This document shows positions 16,035 through 25,505 of a stretch of 55,935 nt of DNA, piece by piece. The DNA is from Bacteroidota bacterium (GTDB lineage Bacteria; Bacteroidota; Bacteroidia; Chitinophagales; Saprospiraceae). A program made the translations under genes and the position numbers. Where the stretch lies: NCBI GenBank assembly GCA_029561355.1, contig JAKQJD010000297.1, positions 1 through 55,935 of the forward strand, given 5' to 3'. How positions within the stretch are numbered: the first letter of the stretch is position 1; the number at the start of each line of letters is the position of its first letter. The notes below the pieces were generated by a model. The model was given only the letters and a program-made list of their open reading frames with translations, did not search any database and had not been told where the DNA came from.

Positions 16035-17320
16035 TGACGACGATACGGTTCATATCAATGGCATTCGCAGCGTTTTTTCTTTTTCAAAACCTCGCTGCCC
16101 AAACCATTAAAATTGCCGACGTGCTCGCTTCCGCCTCCGAAGACGTGCGTTTGAGCCGAAGCGCCGGGCTTCAAAACCTGGCCCAGGGCTTGAAAATGCA
16201 CGATCCGGTCATCCGGCAGGTGGGCGTACGGGTCGGTATCAACGGTAGCGCACTCGGCGACACCATTTACGGCTACCTGCGCAACGAAGACACCTATCAG
16301 TTGCAAATCGGATTCAACAGCCTCCCCGAACGCCTGCGCCAGCGCCAGATCAAAACGGCCCGCCTGGAAATGCTCGCCGCCGAAGACCGGGTGCTGCGCC
16401 GGGAAGTTCTCCAGGAACGGTATGAAGCGCTGTCGGGTTACCTGTACGCCAAACCCGAACTGGACGCCTGCCGTCGGCTGGACACCCTGCTGCAAAAGGA
16501 ACACCACATCCTGCGCGACATGCTCAACACGGGCGTGCTGGACATAAAAGTTTCGAAAGTGCTCGATGCGGAGGAAGACCTCAACCGCAACCGGATTGAC
16601 ATACAGGAAATTGAAAACGAACGCCTGCTTTATCACAACCGCATCCGGCAGTTCGTGGGCGATTTTGCCGATCTCGACGACAGCGACCTTGCAACGCCGG
16701 CCGATTTGCGGTCGGTTGTTTATGCGCTCAGGGCTGCACCGAATACGGCCCCGAATGTTGATTTCGATTTAAAAAATGCCGAGGTGCGGCTTAAAATGGC
16801 CGAGTTGAAATACGTTTCTTCCCAGAACAAACAAGTATTGAACAACTTCACCATCGGCTACCAGCGTCCGCTTTACCTCGAACGCCCGAAAAACTTCAAT
16901 ACCCTCAACAATATTTCTTTCCGGCTCGGCCTGACTGCGCCGCTGCCTTCCAACAACCGTTTTAAAAAAGCGGATGCTTTACTCGATTTGCGCGAAGCCG
17001 AAAATGATGCAGCCCTGGAAGTGGAAGAAACGCAAAAAGACCTCGGCAATCAGTTTGTCCGGCTCGATAACCTGTTCCGCGAATACGACCTGATACAGGA
17101 ACGCCTCGACAGCAGCCTGATCCGGAAAATGCTTGAAAATACAGATTTGCGGGCGCAGATCACGCCGCTTGAAATCGTGGAACTGGAAATTTCCCTGCAA
17201 AAATTGAGTATTACCCAGGCCGGATTGCTGAAAGATATATCTGAGGAATACATCCGCCTGCTCGAATTGACGGGCGCAGTGGGCAGCAACCCAGACACAA
17301 ATTATTTATCCAGGAGATAA
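16034..17320 (+). CDS. TolC-like outer-membrane efflux protein
   Basis: 428 residues. Signal peptide about 1-22 (ends NLAAQ). The rest is mostly long heptad-rich helices with two repeats, as in TolC/OEP proteins, interrupted by predicted beta-strand segments (for example around VRVGINGSALGDTIYGYL and NFTIGYQRPLYLERP). The overall fit is to the OEP superfamily, but divergent. It is coupled to the HlyD-like gene by the overlapping stop/start TGATG. Together they would make a channel and adaptor spanning the envelope, with DUF4956 or an unlinked pump at the inner membrane. Confidence 0.75.
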   Translation: MTTIRFISMAFAAFFLFQNLAAQTIKIADVLASASEDVRLSRSAGLQNLAQGLKMHDPVIRQVGVRVGINGSALGDTIYGYLRNEDTYQLQIGFNSLPERLRQRQIKTARLEMLAAEDRVLRREVLQERYEALSGYLYAKPELDACRRLDTLLQKEHHILRDMLNTGVLDIKVSKVLDAEEDLNRNRIDIQEIENERLLYHNRIRQFVGDFADLDDSDLATPADLRSVVYALRAAPNTAPNVDFDLKNAEVRLKMAELKYVSSQNKQVLNNFTIGYQRPLYLERPKNFNTLNNISFRLGLTAPLPSNNRFKKADALLDLREAENDAALEVEETQKDLGNQFVRLDNLFREYDLIQERLDSSLIRKMLENTDLRAQITPLEIVELEISLQKLSITQAGLLKDISEEYIRLLELTGAVGSNPDTNYLSRR

Positions 17321-17374
17321 GCATCCCTTGTGCCTGTTTTTCCGTGTTGTATGGATTAGCAAAACAACTTTCGG

Positions 17375-17407
17375 AGCCCGGCTTCACAAGCAGGGCTGTT
17401 TTTTTTA
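17375..17407 (+). terminator. Likely terminator of the cotH-DUF4956-adaptor-TolC unit
   Basis: The stem agccc/gggct with an inner gctt/aagc pairing (17375-17397) is followed by a run of eight or nine T. It lies 55 bp after the TolC-like stop and just before the next gene. Confidence 0.7.
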
Positions 17408-17418
17408 TTTTCTGACCC

Positions 17419-19773
17419 ATGCCTGCATATACCCTTCGCCCGAAAAACCTTACAGTTGCGCTCATCCTGTTACTGGTTCTGCTTACCCACCGTTTTGCTT
17501 TCGCCCAGCCGACGCCTTGCGGCCCCGTTCCTGATATGACTTCTACCTGCCTCGAAGCCTGCGTTATTTGTGATATCGACGGATATACCGGCATCAACGA
17601 CGACCCGCAAACCGGTCAGGCGCCGCCCGGTTTTTGCACCAACAATATCCACCACATGCAGTGGATCGCCTTTATCGCGGGCAGTACCAACCTGACGATC
17701 ACTGTAACGCCATCCAACTGCAATACGGGACAGGGCTTGGAGGTGGGCATTTATGAAAGCCTGAATTGCACGAATTTCAACCTGGTGTCCAACTGCGACG
17801 GCGACATTCAACAGGGCGAAGTGGGCGTTTTTAACAATACACAGCCGCTGGTGATCGGGCAGTATTACTATTTCGTGATGGACGGCAACCAGAACGACGT
17901 ATGCAATTATACCATCCACGTGACCCAGGGGAGTACCCTGGTGCCGCCGCTTCCGCCGGCAGGGGCAGTGGAAGGCTTGTCGGAACTGTGTATCACCGAA
18001 ACGGCTACCTACTCGATCCCGGAAATCGTCGGGGCAAATTTTTACAAATGGACCCTGAATGGCTCAGTAGTGGCATCGGGACCCGAAGCCGACATTCAAT
18101 TTCCGGTGGCGGGAAATCAGCAAGTCTGCGTGATAGCCTTCAATGTGTGCGATACCGTAGCGCCTTCCTGCAAAACCGTGACCGTGTACGGCCCTCAAAC
18201 AACCAATTTGCAACAGGAAATCTGTACCGGCGACTGCGTGGAAATTGCCGATACGCTGATCTGTGGACCGGGAAATTATTCTTTTCTATTGCAGTCGGTG
18301 CACGGTTGCGACAGCACCGTGAATCTTACCCTGTTCAACTTGCCGGTGATCATGGTCGATCTGAATGCGTCGATCTGTTCGACCGACAGTTTGCGGGTAG
18401 GCGAGCACTGGTACCACCCGCCGGGGCAGTTTACGGAAATGCAGACCTCCTATAACGGCTGCGACAGCATCATACACCTGACCCTGAATGCCGTTATTTG
18501 TGAAATGAGCGGCAATGTGGCCGTACAGCCCATTTTGTGCCACGGCGACCACACCGGCGCGCTGACGTTTTCGGTGCTGGACGGTACGCCGCCGTTTACG
18601 TATACCTGGAACAGGCTCGGGGGCAGTCCTTTGGGTACAGGCACCCTGAGCGGCGTACAAATGCAGGCAACGATCGCAAACCTGCCGCCGGGATCCTACC
18701 TGATCGATATTCAGGATACTTTCGGCAACAACGTCGTACTGACGGCGCTGGTGGCCGACCCGCCGCTGCTGACCTCTAGTTTTAACCTGTCCGATTTTCA
18801 TGGCTACAATATCGGCTGCCTGGGCGGCCAAAACGGGGTTGTTACTGCCATGCCTCAGGGTGGTACGCCGCCTTATGCTTATTCGTGGAGCAACGGCAGT
18901 ACGCAGGCCACCAATAGCGCTTTGGTCGCCGGAACCTATACCGTTACTGTGACGGATGCCGCAGGTTGTACCTTTTCGGGATCGACGGTCCTGACGGAGC
19001 CGCCGGCGCTCCTGTTATCAGCGTTGTTCAATGACCCCGGTTGCGCAGGCAACAACACCGGATCTGCGCAGGCCGTATCGGTAACCGGCGGCGTGCCGCC
19101 TTACCTGTTTGCGCTTTCGGGCCAGGATTTCGGCACGGCGTCCACGTTCGGCGGACTGACGGCGGGCACGTATACGCTGACCGTCATGGATGCCAACGGC
19201 TGCACGGCAGATACTTCGGCTACGCTCGTTGCCGCCATCATTCCCACCCTGAACGTGGGCGAGGACTTCGACCTGCCGCTGGGTGAGGCGCAGCCAATGG
19301 ACGTGACGCTGAATACCGTTGCGCAAAGCATTCAATGGACACCTGCCACGGGACTGTCGTGTACCGATTGCCTGGAACCTGTTGCAAGCCCTTATTTAAC
19401 AACGGTTTACACATTGACAGTCACTTCGCTGGACGGCTGTCCGGCAACCGACAGCCTGACCGTGCGCGTGCTGAAAGTGAGGGACGTATTTGTGCCCAAC
19501 GCTTTTTCCCCGAACGACGATGGCAAAGGCGACCATTTCACGGTTTTTGCCGGCAAGGCGGTGCGGCAGGTGAAATACCTGCGGGTGTTTTCGCGCTGGG
19601 GAGAACTGGTGTTCGAAGGCAGCGATTTCCCGCCGAATGAAGCCGCTTATGGCTGGAACGGCACGTTTCGGGGCAAGGAAATGGATACGGCGGTCTTTGC
19701 GTGGTATGCGGAAGTGGAGTTTCTGGATGGGGAGGTGGTAAGGATGGAGGGGGATTTGACGCTGGTGAGGTAA
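17419..19773 (+). CDS. Large T9SS-secreted surface protein with SprB-type repeats and type-B sorting domain
   Basis: 784 residues. Signal peptide about 1-31 (ends AFAQ). The N-terminal region (about 32-175) is cysteine-rich and ends in a strand-rich module. PKD/Ig-like modules follow, then at least three SprB-like repeats (about 375-455, 470-545, 550-620) recognised by the pattern GG(T/V)PPY...Y.W...G.YT(V/L)TV.DA.GC. The C-terminal domain of the gliding-motility type B class (about 695-784) starts FVPNAFSPNDDGKGD and contains FSRWGELVFEG and YGWNGTFRGK. Such proteins are exported by T9SS and act as adhesins or motility surface filaments. The ligand cannot be read. Confidence 0.88.
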   Translation: MPAYTLRPKNLTVALILLLVLLTHRFAFAQPTPCGPVPDMTSTCLEACVICDIDGYTGINDDPQTGQAPPGFCTNNIHHMQWIAFIAGSTNLTITVTPSNCNTGQGLEVGIYESLNCTNFNLVSNCDGDIQQGEVGVFNNTQPLVIGQYYYFVMDGNQNDVCNYTIHVTQGSTLVPPLPPAGAVEGLSELCITETATYSIPEIVGANFYKWTLNGSVVASGPEADIQFPVAGNQQVCVIAFNVCDTVAPSCKTVTVYGPQTTNLQQEICTGDCVEIADTLICGPGNYSFLLQSVHGCDSTVNLTLFNLPVIMVDLNASICSTDSLRVGEHWYHPPGQFTEMQTSYNGCDSIIHLTLNAVICEMSGNVAVQPILCHGDHTGALTFSVLDGTPPFTYTWNRLGGSPLGTGTLSGVQMQATIANLPPGSYLIDIQDTFGNNVVLTALVADPPLLTSSFNLSDFHGYNIGCLGGQNGVVTAMPQGGTPPYAYSWSNGSTQATNSALVAGTYTVTVTDAAGCTFSGSTVLTEPPALLLSALFNDPGCAGNNTGSAQAVSVTGGVPPYLFALSGQDFGTASTFGGLTAGTYTLTVMDANGCTADTSATLVAAIIPTLNVGEDFDLPLGEAQPMDVTLNTVAQSIQWTPATGLSCTDCLEPVASPYLTTVYTLTVTSLDGCPATDSLTVRVLKVRDVFVPNAFSPNDDGKGDHFTVFAGKAVRQVKYLRVFSRWGELVFEGSDFPPNEAAYGWNGTFRGKEMDTAVFAWYAEVEFLDGEVVRMEGDLTLVR

Positions 19774-19957
19774 TTTTTATTTCACGATACAAATTCCATA
19801 AGTAAAATAATTTTTAATATTACGGCTATTCTGTCATGTCGGAAAACACCTGTCAGTGGGTATCGGTTTACATCGATATTTAAATACGAGTCTATATTAC
19901 ATAATTCATATTAGTTTGATATTTAAATGATTATGTGGTTGTTAATAGTATAATTTT

Positions 19958-21496
19958 ATGTCTAAGCAAGATCCTTTTTTTTCAGTACACGGCGAGTCGA
20001 CGCAGCCGCAAATATTTAATGACAAACTGCTATTAAAAGCACGGAAACCCCACCCAAAATCTCCACTTTTTGATCTGTTAGGAGAACGCAAAGATATGGG
20101 CTATACCATAGAGGATTTCATGCGTTTGGCTCCTCCTATTGTTAAGGAAGATGAAATGGGGCAAATTGTCAGACAGGATAACCTGAATATCGATGCTGGT
20201 TGGACATATTTTGGCCAGTTATTATCACATGACCTTACTTTCCGGCGCCCGTTTGAAAATACATCCCCAAAACTTAACCTTGATTGTATTTATGGTTTGG
20301 GCCCTGTTTCGAATGCTCATTTATATGAGACGGGTATTACTAAAAACAGCAATTTTAAAGGGGTATGGTTTGCGCTTGATCGCTACACGATGAAGATGGA
20401 GGCGGAAAATTCAGAAAAACTTCGTGTTCCGGATGTTTACCGTATAGGACCTAAAAAATGTGTACCGGTTATGGCAGATACACGTAATGATGATAATTTT
20501 TTGCTGAATCAGTTGCATTGTACGCTTGCACGTTTTCATAACGTAATGGCTGCATATTTTTACAAATCAGGCATCAAAAAGGATTTGTTTCAGCATACCA
20601 GAAGATACGTTATCTGGACTTACCAATGGATTATTGTTAACCAATACCTTCCGCGAATGACTGGAGAAGTGATTGCGGAACTTTTGGAAAAAGACAATTT
20701 CAAGATATTATTCGGGAAATTGGGAAGTCGATCCGCAGTACTTTACCCTGAATTTATTACGGCAGCATTGCGAGTTGGGCACAGCCAGGTAAGAGCTGCA
20801 TACAATTTAAACGAACATAATCCGAACATTGAACTTTTTAGCCGTGGAAAAATTGATTTACAAGGCTTTAAACGGGATGAAAGAAGAGGTGCAGTTGACT
20901 GGTCGTATTTTTTTGATTTCAATGGGGGTGAAAAATTGCAGAAGAGCAAGCCAATAGATTTGTTTTTGGCATTTCCGATGCAGAGGATACCGTTTCCGCC
21001 GGGTACAGAGCAGAATATTGGAGGTGTAAATATCCGTCGTTCCTTTGAAGCGGGGCTGTTGATTCAGGAAAAAGACATGGAACTCTTGCGCAAGGTGTAT
21101 GGTATTCCAACCATTGAAAATTTTAAAGAACGTTTAAATACACTATACAAGGATCAATTGGAATTCGAAAAGTGGTACGATTACAAAAATATTTTAATGG
21201 ATATGAATGAGTGGCCCTTATGGGTTTTTTTATTGGCGGAAGCCCGAATTTTAGGCGCGGATAATCTGGATTTGGTAGATGTACACCAGACTTTAGGTCC
21301 ATTAGGAGCCCAGATTATAGCAGAAAATTTGATGCTTATTCTATTAAAAGATAAAGAAAGTTACCGTTCTGTGAATCTTGCCTGGAACCCGTTATCGGAA
21401 CTCCCTAAAGGATATTCTACAGTACATTTTAATTGTTTTTCAATTGCAGATGTAATACAACTGTCTAATGATCACCTTAATTTTTTACATTCATAA
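19958..21496 (+). CDS. Animal-type haem peroxidase family protein
   Basis: 512 residues, no signal peptide. The peroxidase-cyclooxygenase superfamily core is present: WTYFGQLLSHDLTF (distal His about 91, Ca-binding Asp about 92), ADTRNDDNFLLNQLHCTLARFHN (about 173-195, the conserved N-x-x-x-x-L-H-x-R-x-H-N region) and FITAALRVGHSQVR (about 266-279, proximal haem His about 275). The family oxidises halides or phenols or oxygenates lipids using a haem. The gene is clearly richer in A+T than its neighbours, as is the following gene. It has no signal for export, unlike secreted peroxidases, but its neighbour could be a partner. Probably acquired by transfer. Confidence 0.85.
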   Translation: MSKQDPFFSVHGESTQPQIFNDKLLLKARKPHPKSPLFDLLGERKDMGYTIEDFMRLAPPIVKEDEMGQIVRQDNLNIDAGWTYFGQLLSHDLTFRRPFENTSPKLNLDCIYGLGPVSNAHLYETGITKNSNFKGVWFALDRYTMKMEAENSEKLRVPDVYRIGPKKCVPVMADTRNDDNFLLNQLHCTLARFHNVMAAYFYKSGIKKDLFQHTRRYVIWTYQWIIVNQYLPRMTGEVIAELLEKDNFKILFGKLGSRSAVLYPEFITAALRVGHSQVRAAYNLNEHNPNIELFSRGKIDLQGFKRDERRGAVDWSYFFDFNGGEKLQKSKPIDLFLAFPMQRIPFPPGTEQNIGGVNIRRSFEAGLLIQEKDMELLRKVYGIPTIENFKERLNTLYKDQLEFEKWYDYKNILMDMNEWPLWVFLLAEARILGADNLDLVDVHQTLGPLGAQIIAENLMLILLKDKESYRSVNLAWNPLSELPKGYSTVHFNCFSIADVIQLSNDHLNFLHS

Positions 21497-21505
21497 CTAC
21501 TGATT

Positions 21506-22120
21506 ATGGCATATAAAAAGACTTCCGAAACTAAATTTCACCCATCAAACCTGACTCAAGTCATTTTAGACTGGAACAAAGATTTTGATCCCCTTGAAAG
21601 GTTGACCGAAACCCAAAGAGATGCGGTGGTACAACGATTTACGGTGCAGGCAAACAGGCAACTGGTTTTGACCAACTCATTGTATGTTGAGGATCAGGTT
21701 TGGGCAGTTTTATATGGAAAGATGTTAAAAGAAATATTGGGTGGGGGAAGTAATTTCACCCAACAGGGTGAAATCGTTGCCTTGGTACTCGTGTGGGTCA
21801 TTGGCACAAATAACAAACTCGAATTGAAACCAGTCGCGTTGGATAAACTTGCCAACCCAACTCCAAAATTTCCTAAAGCCGGAAAACTGTATGATGCCTT
21901 AAAATCAAATGTAACCTTTACCGTTGATCCTATTAAGAGTGATGTGCTAACACGTGCACTTGGTTTTTCAACACCTCCTGTTCAAAACAGGGATGTATAT
22001 TTTGTCCCTGCAATTGTTAACAGAGAAGCCTCCGTACCATATTTTGCGCTAACCACTTCGATTGGTGTTTCTACGCAGCAATTCGTTTATGCGCCACCAT
22101 GCCCGCCTTTCTGTTACTGA
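21506..22120 (+). CDS. Unknown protein paired with the haem peroxidase
   Basis: 204 residues, not recognised. It starts 9 bp after the peroxidase stop, so the two are probably co-transcribed, and it shares the A+T-rich composition. There is no signal peptide. A predicted helical N-terminal half (about 10-110, including a Gly-rich turn GGGSN) is followed by a beta-richer half (about 140-195). The very end is unusual, YAPPCPPFCY, with two cysteines flanking a Pro-Pro-Phe turn. It might be a peroxidase substrate, an inhibitor or a targeting partner; nothing in the sequence decides between these. Confidence 0.6.
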   Translation: MAYKKTSETKFHPSNLTQVILDWNKDFDPLERLTETQRDAVVQRFTVQANRQLVLTNSLYVEDQVWAVLYGKMLKEILGGGSNFTQQGEIVALVLVWVIGTNNKLELKPVALDKLANPTPKFPKAGKLYDALKSNVTFTVDPIKSDVLTRALGFSTPPVQNRDVYFVPAIVNREASVPYFALTTSIGVSTQQFVYAPPCPPFCY

Positions 22121-22255
22121 GTTGGGTTGATAAGTATGGGTTTATAAGTGTATGATGGGCTCGTTTCGGCGAATTTACATTGCTTCTCCCCCGAATAAAT
22201 CCTACTTTGCACTGGCAACCCAAAAAATAAACTCCATCGGTTGCCAGCTCAAAAC

Positions 22256-25200
22256 ATGACGATCCAACGCCCGCACAGCCTCCGTGCTTTGCTGCCCTGC
22301 CTGTTGCAGCGACCCTTCGTCGCCGTATGGATATACCTTTTTGCCTCTTTTCAGGGCGTCTTCGGCCAACCCAACGATCTGTTTTTTCACCACCTCACCC
22401 CCGCGCAGGGCCTCTCTCAAAGCACCAATCCCTGCATCTATCGCGACCGCAGCGGGTTTGTCTGGATCGGTTCCTCGGAAGGGCTCAATCGATTCGACGG
22501 GGTGCGGGTGAAGGTGTACAAGGCAGATCCGGGCGATGCCTGCGCATTGGCCGACCCTACCGTGACCAGCCCCGTTTTTGAAGACCGGCGTGAAGATCTT
22601 TGGTTCTGTACGCATACGGCCGTGCACCGTTACCGCCGGCAATACGATGATTTTGAACGCTTTGTATTATATGATGCTGCCGGTACCGCATTGAAAGGAT
22701 ATCAGGTTTTCGGCCTCGACCGGCAGGAACGGCTATGGGTGCATTGTAACGGGCAGGTTTACCGGTTCGACGTGCGACCTGCTGTTTCGGAGCGGTTTCA
22801 TCCTGTTCTGGCAATCGACGCCAACTCCTTTTGTTATTTTGAAACGGATTCTCTTGCAGCAACCGGCGCTTTATTTGCAATCGGCGAAACCGGCGTTGTG
22901 CGCTACCAGTGTGATTTGAACACTGTTAGATTAACAGATACCTTGTTTACCGGCGTACACGTCAATTGTATTTACCAGGAGCGCAGCGGAGTGGTATGGG
23001 CCGGTAGCGATGAAGGGCTTTTCCAGGTGCACCCGAACGGCCGGATACGCAGTCCGGTCGACAGTCGCTCAACAGGTATCCGTCAGATAAAACCATGGGG
23101 CACGACATATTTGTTTGCAGCCACCGATCAGGGCCTTTTTCTGGTAGATAAAGCCTCCGGGCGTACCGTGCGCCAATGGACCTATGACAATCAAAATCCT
23201 GCCGGCCTGTCGGCCAATATCCTGGCTGCCCTGCACATCGATGAGGAGGATAATCTGTGGGTGTCTGCCTGGACAAAAGGAGTCGATTATACCAACCTGC
23301 GCAAATTGAAATTTCAAACCCGCCGTTTTTACACCACAGATGTAAGTGGTGAAAGCCATTTATTCGTTCCAGGTCCCATGTTGCAAGACAGCCGTAAACG
23401 CATCTGGTGCGGCAGTCAGATGCAGGGTTTGCTGGCTTTGCAGAACGATGGAATACAGTACGAGGATTTCAGTGCGCTGGCGCCGGCGCCCGATCAGTTG
23501 TTCGACCTGGGTGACGGACGCTTGCTGGTCAATAATTTCGGATCCGGCTTAAGCATCCTGAATCCGGAAATCAGGCAGGCGCACAACCTGCTCCGGAACG
23601 GGGAGCCGGTAGCGCGGTTTCATATTTGCAGGGTGAGCCCCCACGAATTCGTATTGGCAAGCGGCGTCGGGGCGCCCGGCCTGCTGAAACTCACGGTGTC
23701 AGGCCTCCAATACAAATTTGAATCCATAGGCTCCGAACAGGTGATTTCGAAAGACTGGTACTACGTGATTTGCCAGTCGGCACACGAATTCCTGATGGCC
23801 GACGACAACTACACCGTCTATTATTTCAATGAAGCACACGACAAACCCCTGGAGCAGGTAACTGCTTTGCCGGGCTATATCAACTGCTCGCTGGAAGACG
23901 AGCAAAATATCTGGCTGGGTGGATCTTTCGGACTATGCCGTATTTCACGCGTCAACCACGCTTTCCAGTACATTACTGCAAAAGAAGGGCTTACGGACAA
24001 TATGATTTACGCTATCCTGCGTCTGAATCCGCGGGAATGGTGGCTCAGCACAGGCAAAGGGCTGGTGCGATTCGATCCGATAACATTGCATTTCCAAAAA
24101 TTCGGCCTTGCCGACGGATTACAGGCATTTGAATATAACCGGCGTTCCTGCCTGCATGCATCAGACGGATCGGTGTGGTTTGGAGGTGTGGGCGGTTACA
24201 ATCGTTTTGAGCCTGCCGCTTTGCAACTGCTTGATATTCAGCCACGCGTACAAGTAATCGATATCCAGGTAAATGACGGCGCGTACCCTTACCGGGATAA
24301 TCCTGTGCTGGTAAAATCTTTAAGGTTACCCTATGATTCGGCCACACTTACTTTTCATTTTGTGGCGCTCGAATTTTCGGATCCTGCCGGCAACCGGCTT
24401 AAATACCGGCTTGATTTTTCCGATGGCACACCTTATGATCAGGATTGGGTGGATTGTCCTGATGCGCGCGGGTTTGCACGCTACGCCAACCTTCCGCCGG
24501 GCAGGTATATTTTGCGGATTCTGGGCGCCAATTCTGACGGAATCTGGAATGCATCGCCCAAAGAAATTTCTATCGAGATCACCCCGCCGTTTTACCAGAC
24601 CTGGTGGTTCCGGGTGCTGGCAGGGCTGGCATTGTTGCTGTTGTCGTACGCGGTCTATCGTTCGAGGTTGATTGCCATGCGTAAAAAAGAAGAGCAGAAA
24701 CGCCGGATGATCGAGTTGGAATTAAATGCTTTACGTGCGCAGTTGAACCCGCATTTCATATCCAACAACCTGATTTCCATCAATAATTTTATCCGGAACA
24801 ATGGCGTCGAAAAGGTGCGTGCGTATGTCGCAACATTTGCCCGCCTGATGCGCAACGTGCTGGAAAGCGCACGCAACCCGCTGATGCCGTTGTCGGAAGA
24901 ATTGAATATGCTACAGAATTTTGTGGAAGTGGAATCCGGCCGCTTTCCCCGGCCGATTGATTTTTCGATCGAAGTGCAAAACGGACTGGATACGGCACGT
25001 TATTTCCTGCCGGGAATGCTGCTCCAGCCATTTCTTGAAAATGCGATCGTACATGGTCTGGGACCGCGTAACGGGGCGGGCAAAATCCGGATGTACGTAT
25101 CGAAACACCAGGATATACTCGTGTTTGTGATAGAAGACGACGGGGTTGGGCGCAACGAACGGGCAGGCGGACTGATCACGTCGCCGGAGCGAAAATCCCA

Positions 25201-25351
25201 TGGTCTGGATATTACCCGACAGCGCCTGCAATTGTATGATTTACAAAACAATACTGTATCCGAACTGGAAACAGAGGATTTGAATAATACCGACGGAACG
25301 CCTTCGGGCACCCGCGTTACATTGCGGCTGGGTATCGGCCACCATGCATAG
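22256..25351 (+). CDS. Sensor histidine kinase with Reg_prop beta-propeller, Y_Y_Y domain and LytS-type kinase core
   Basis: About 1031 residues. Signal peptide/anchor about 1-37 (ends FGQ). About 13-14 propeller repeats of the two-component-regulator type follow (for example YRDRSGFVWIGSSEGLNRFDG; about 40-660), then a Y_Y_Y domain (about 690-770) and one transmembrane helix (about 785-805). The His_kinase (LytS/YehU-type) region has the phospho-acceptor in LNPHFISNNLISINNFI (His about 831) and QPFLENAIVHGL plus DDGVGRNE as the ATP-binding lid. There is no receiver domain, so it signals to a separate regulator, almost certainly the LytTR gene 154 bp downstream. ATG 22256 is preferred to the upstream in-frame TTG at 22241. 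Confidence 0.88.
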   Translation: MTIQRPHSLRALLPCLLQRPFVAVWIYLFASFQGVFGQPNDLFFHHLTPAQGLSQSTNPCIYRDRSGFVWIGSSEGLNRFDGVRVKVYKADPGDACALADPTVTSPVFEDRREDLWFCTHTAVHRYRRQYDDFERFVLYDAAGTALKGYQVFGLDRQERLWVHCNGQVYRFDVRPAVSERFHPVLAIDANSFCYFETDSLAATGALFAIGETGVVRYQCDLNTVRLTDTLFTGVHVNCIYQERSGVVWAGSDEGLFQVHPNGRIRSPVDSRSTGIRQIKPWGTTYLFAATDQGLFLVDKASGRTVRQWTYDNQNPAGLSANILAALHIDEEDNLWVSAWTKGVDYTNLRKLKFQTRRFYTTDVSGESHLFVPGPMLQDSRKRIWCGSQMQGLLALQNDGIQYEDFSALAPAPDQLFDLGDGRLLVNNFGSGLSILNPEIRQAHNLLRNGEPVARFHICRVSPHEFVLASGVGAPGLLKLTVSGLQYKFESIGSEQVISKDWYYVICQSAHEFLMADDNYTVYYFNEAHDKPLEQVTALPGYINCSLEDEQNIWLGGSFGLCRISRVNHAFQYITAKEGLTDNMIYAILRLNPREWWLSTGKGLVRFDPITLHFQKFGLADGLQAFEYNRRSCLHASDGSVWFGGVGGYNRFEPAALQLLDIQPRVQVIDIQVNDGAYPYRDNPVLVKSLRLPYDSATLTFHFVALEFSDPAGNRLKYRLDFSDGTPYDQDWVDCPDARGFARYANLPPGRYILRILGANSDGIWNASPKEISIEITPPFYQTWWFRVLAGLALLLLSYAVYRSRLIAMRKKEEQKRRMIELELNALRAQLNPHFISNNLISINNFIRNNGVEKVRAYVATFARLMRNVLESARNPLMPLSEELNMLQNFVEVESGRFPRPIDFSIEVQNGLDTARYFLPGMLLQPFLENAIVHGLGPRNGAGKIRMYVSKHQDILVFVIEDDGVGRNERAGGLITSPERKSHGLDITRQRLQLYDLQNNTVSELETEDLNNTDGTPSGTRVTLRLGIGHHA

Positions 25352-25377
25352 AGCCTATCCGTAGCGGTGGGTGTTTC

Positions 25378-25427
25378 GGTTTTTGTGTGTAGTGTTTAGG
25401 AAACACAAAACACTAAAAACCAAACAC
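25378..25427. repeat. Imperfect hairpin with word aacactaaaaaccaaacac
   Basis: The left half ggtttttgtgtgtagtgttt pairs imperfectly with aaacacaaaacactaaaaacc. The 19-nt word at 25409-25427 is identical to 14265-14283. It lies between kinase and regulator, directly upstream of a possible promoter box. Confidence 0.7.
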
Positions 25428-25432
25428 CCCTC

Positions 25433-25440
25433 TATATTTG
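25433..25440 (+). promoter_or_regulatory. Putative -7 box (TATATTTG) for the LytTR regulator
   Basis: Matches TAnnTTTG, 65 bp upstream of the regulator start and directly after the repeat hairpin. It suggests the regulator may also be transcribed independently of the kinase. No -33 box is evident. Confidence 0.4.
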
Positions 25441-25505
25441 CCTGCATCAAATTCCCGAAAACGCTCAGATCGCGGCATTAGGGCGCGCTTCGCTATTCGA
25501 AAAAT

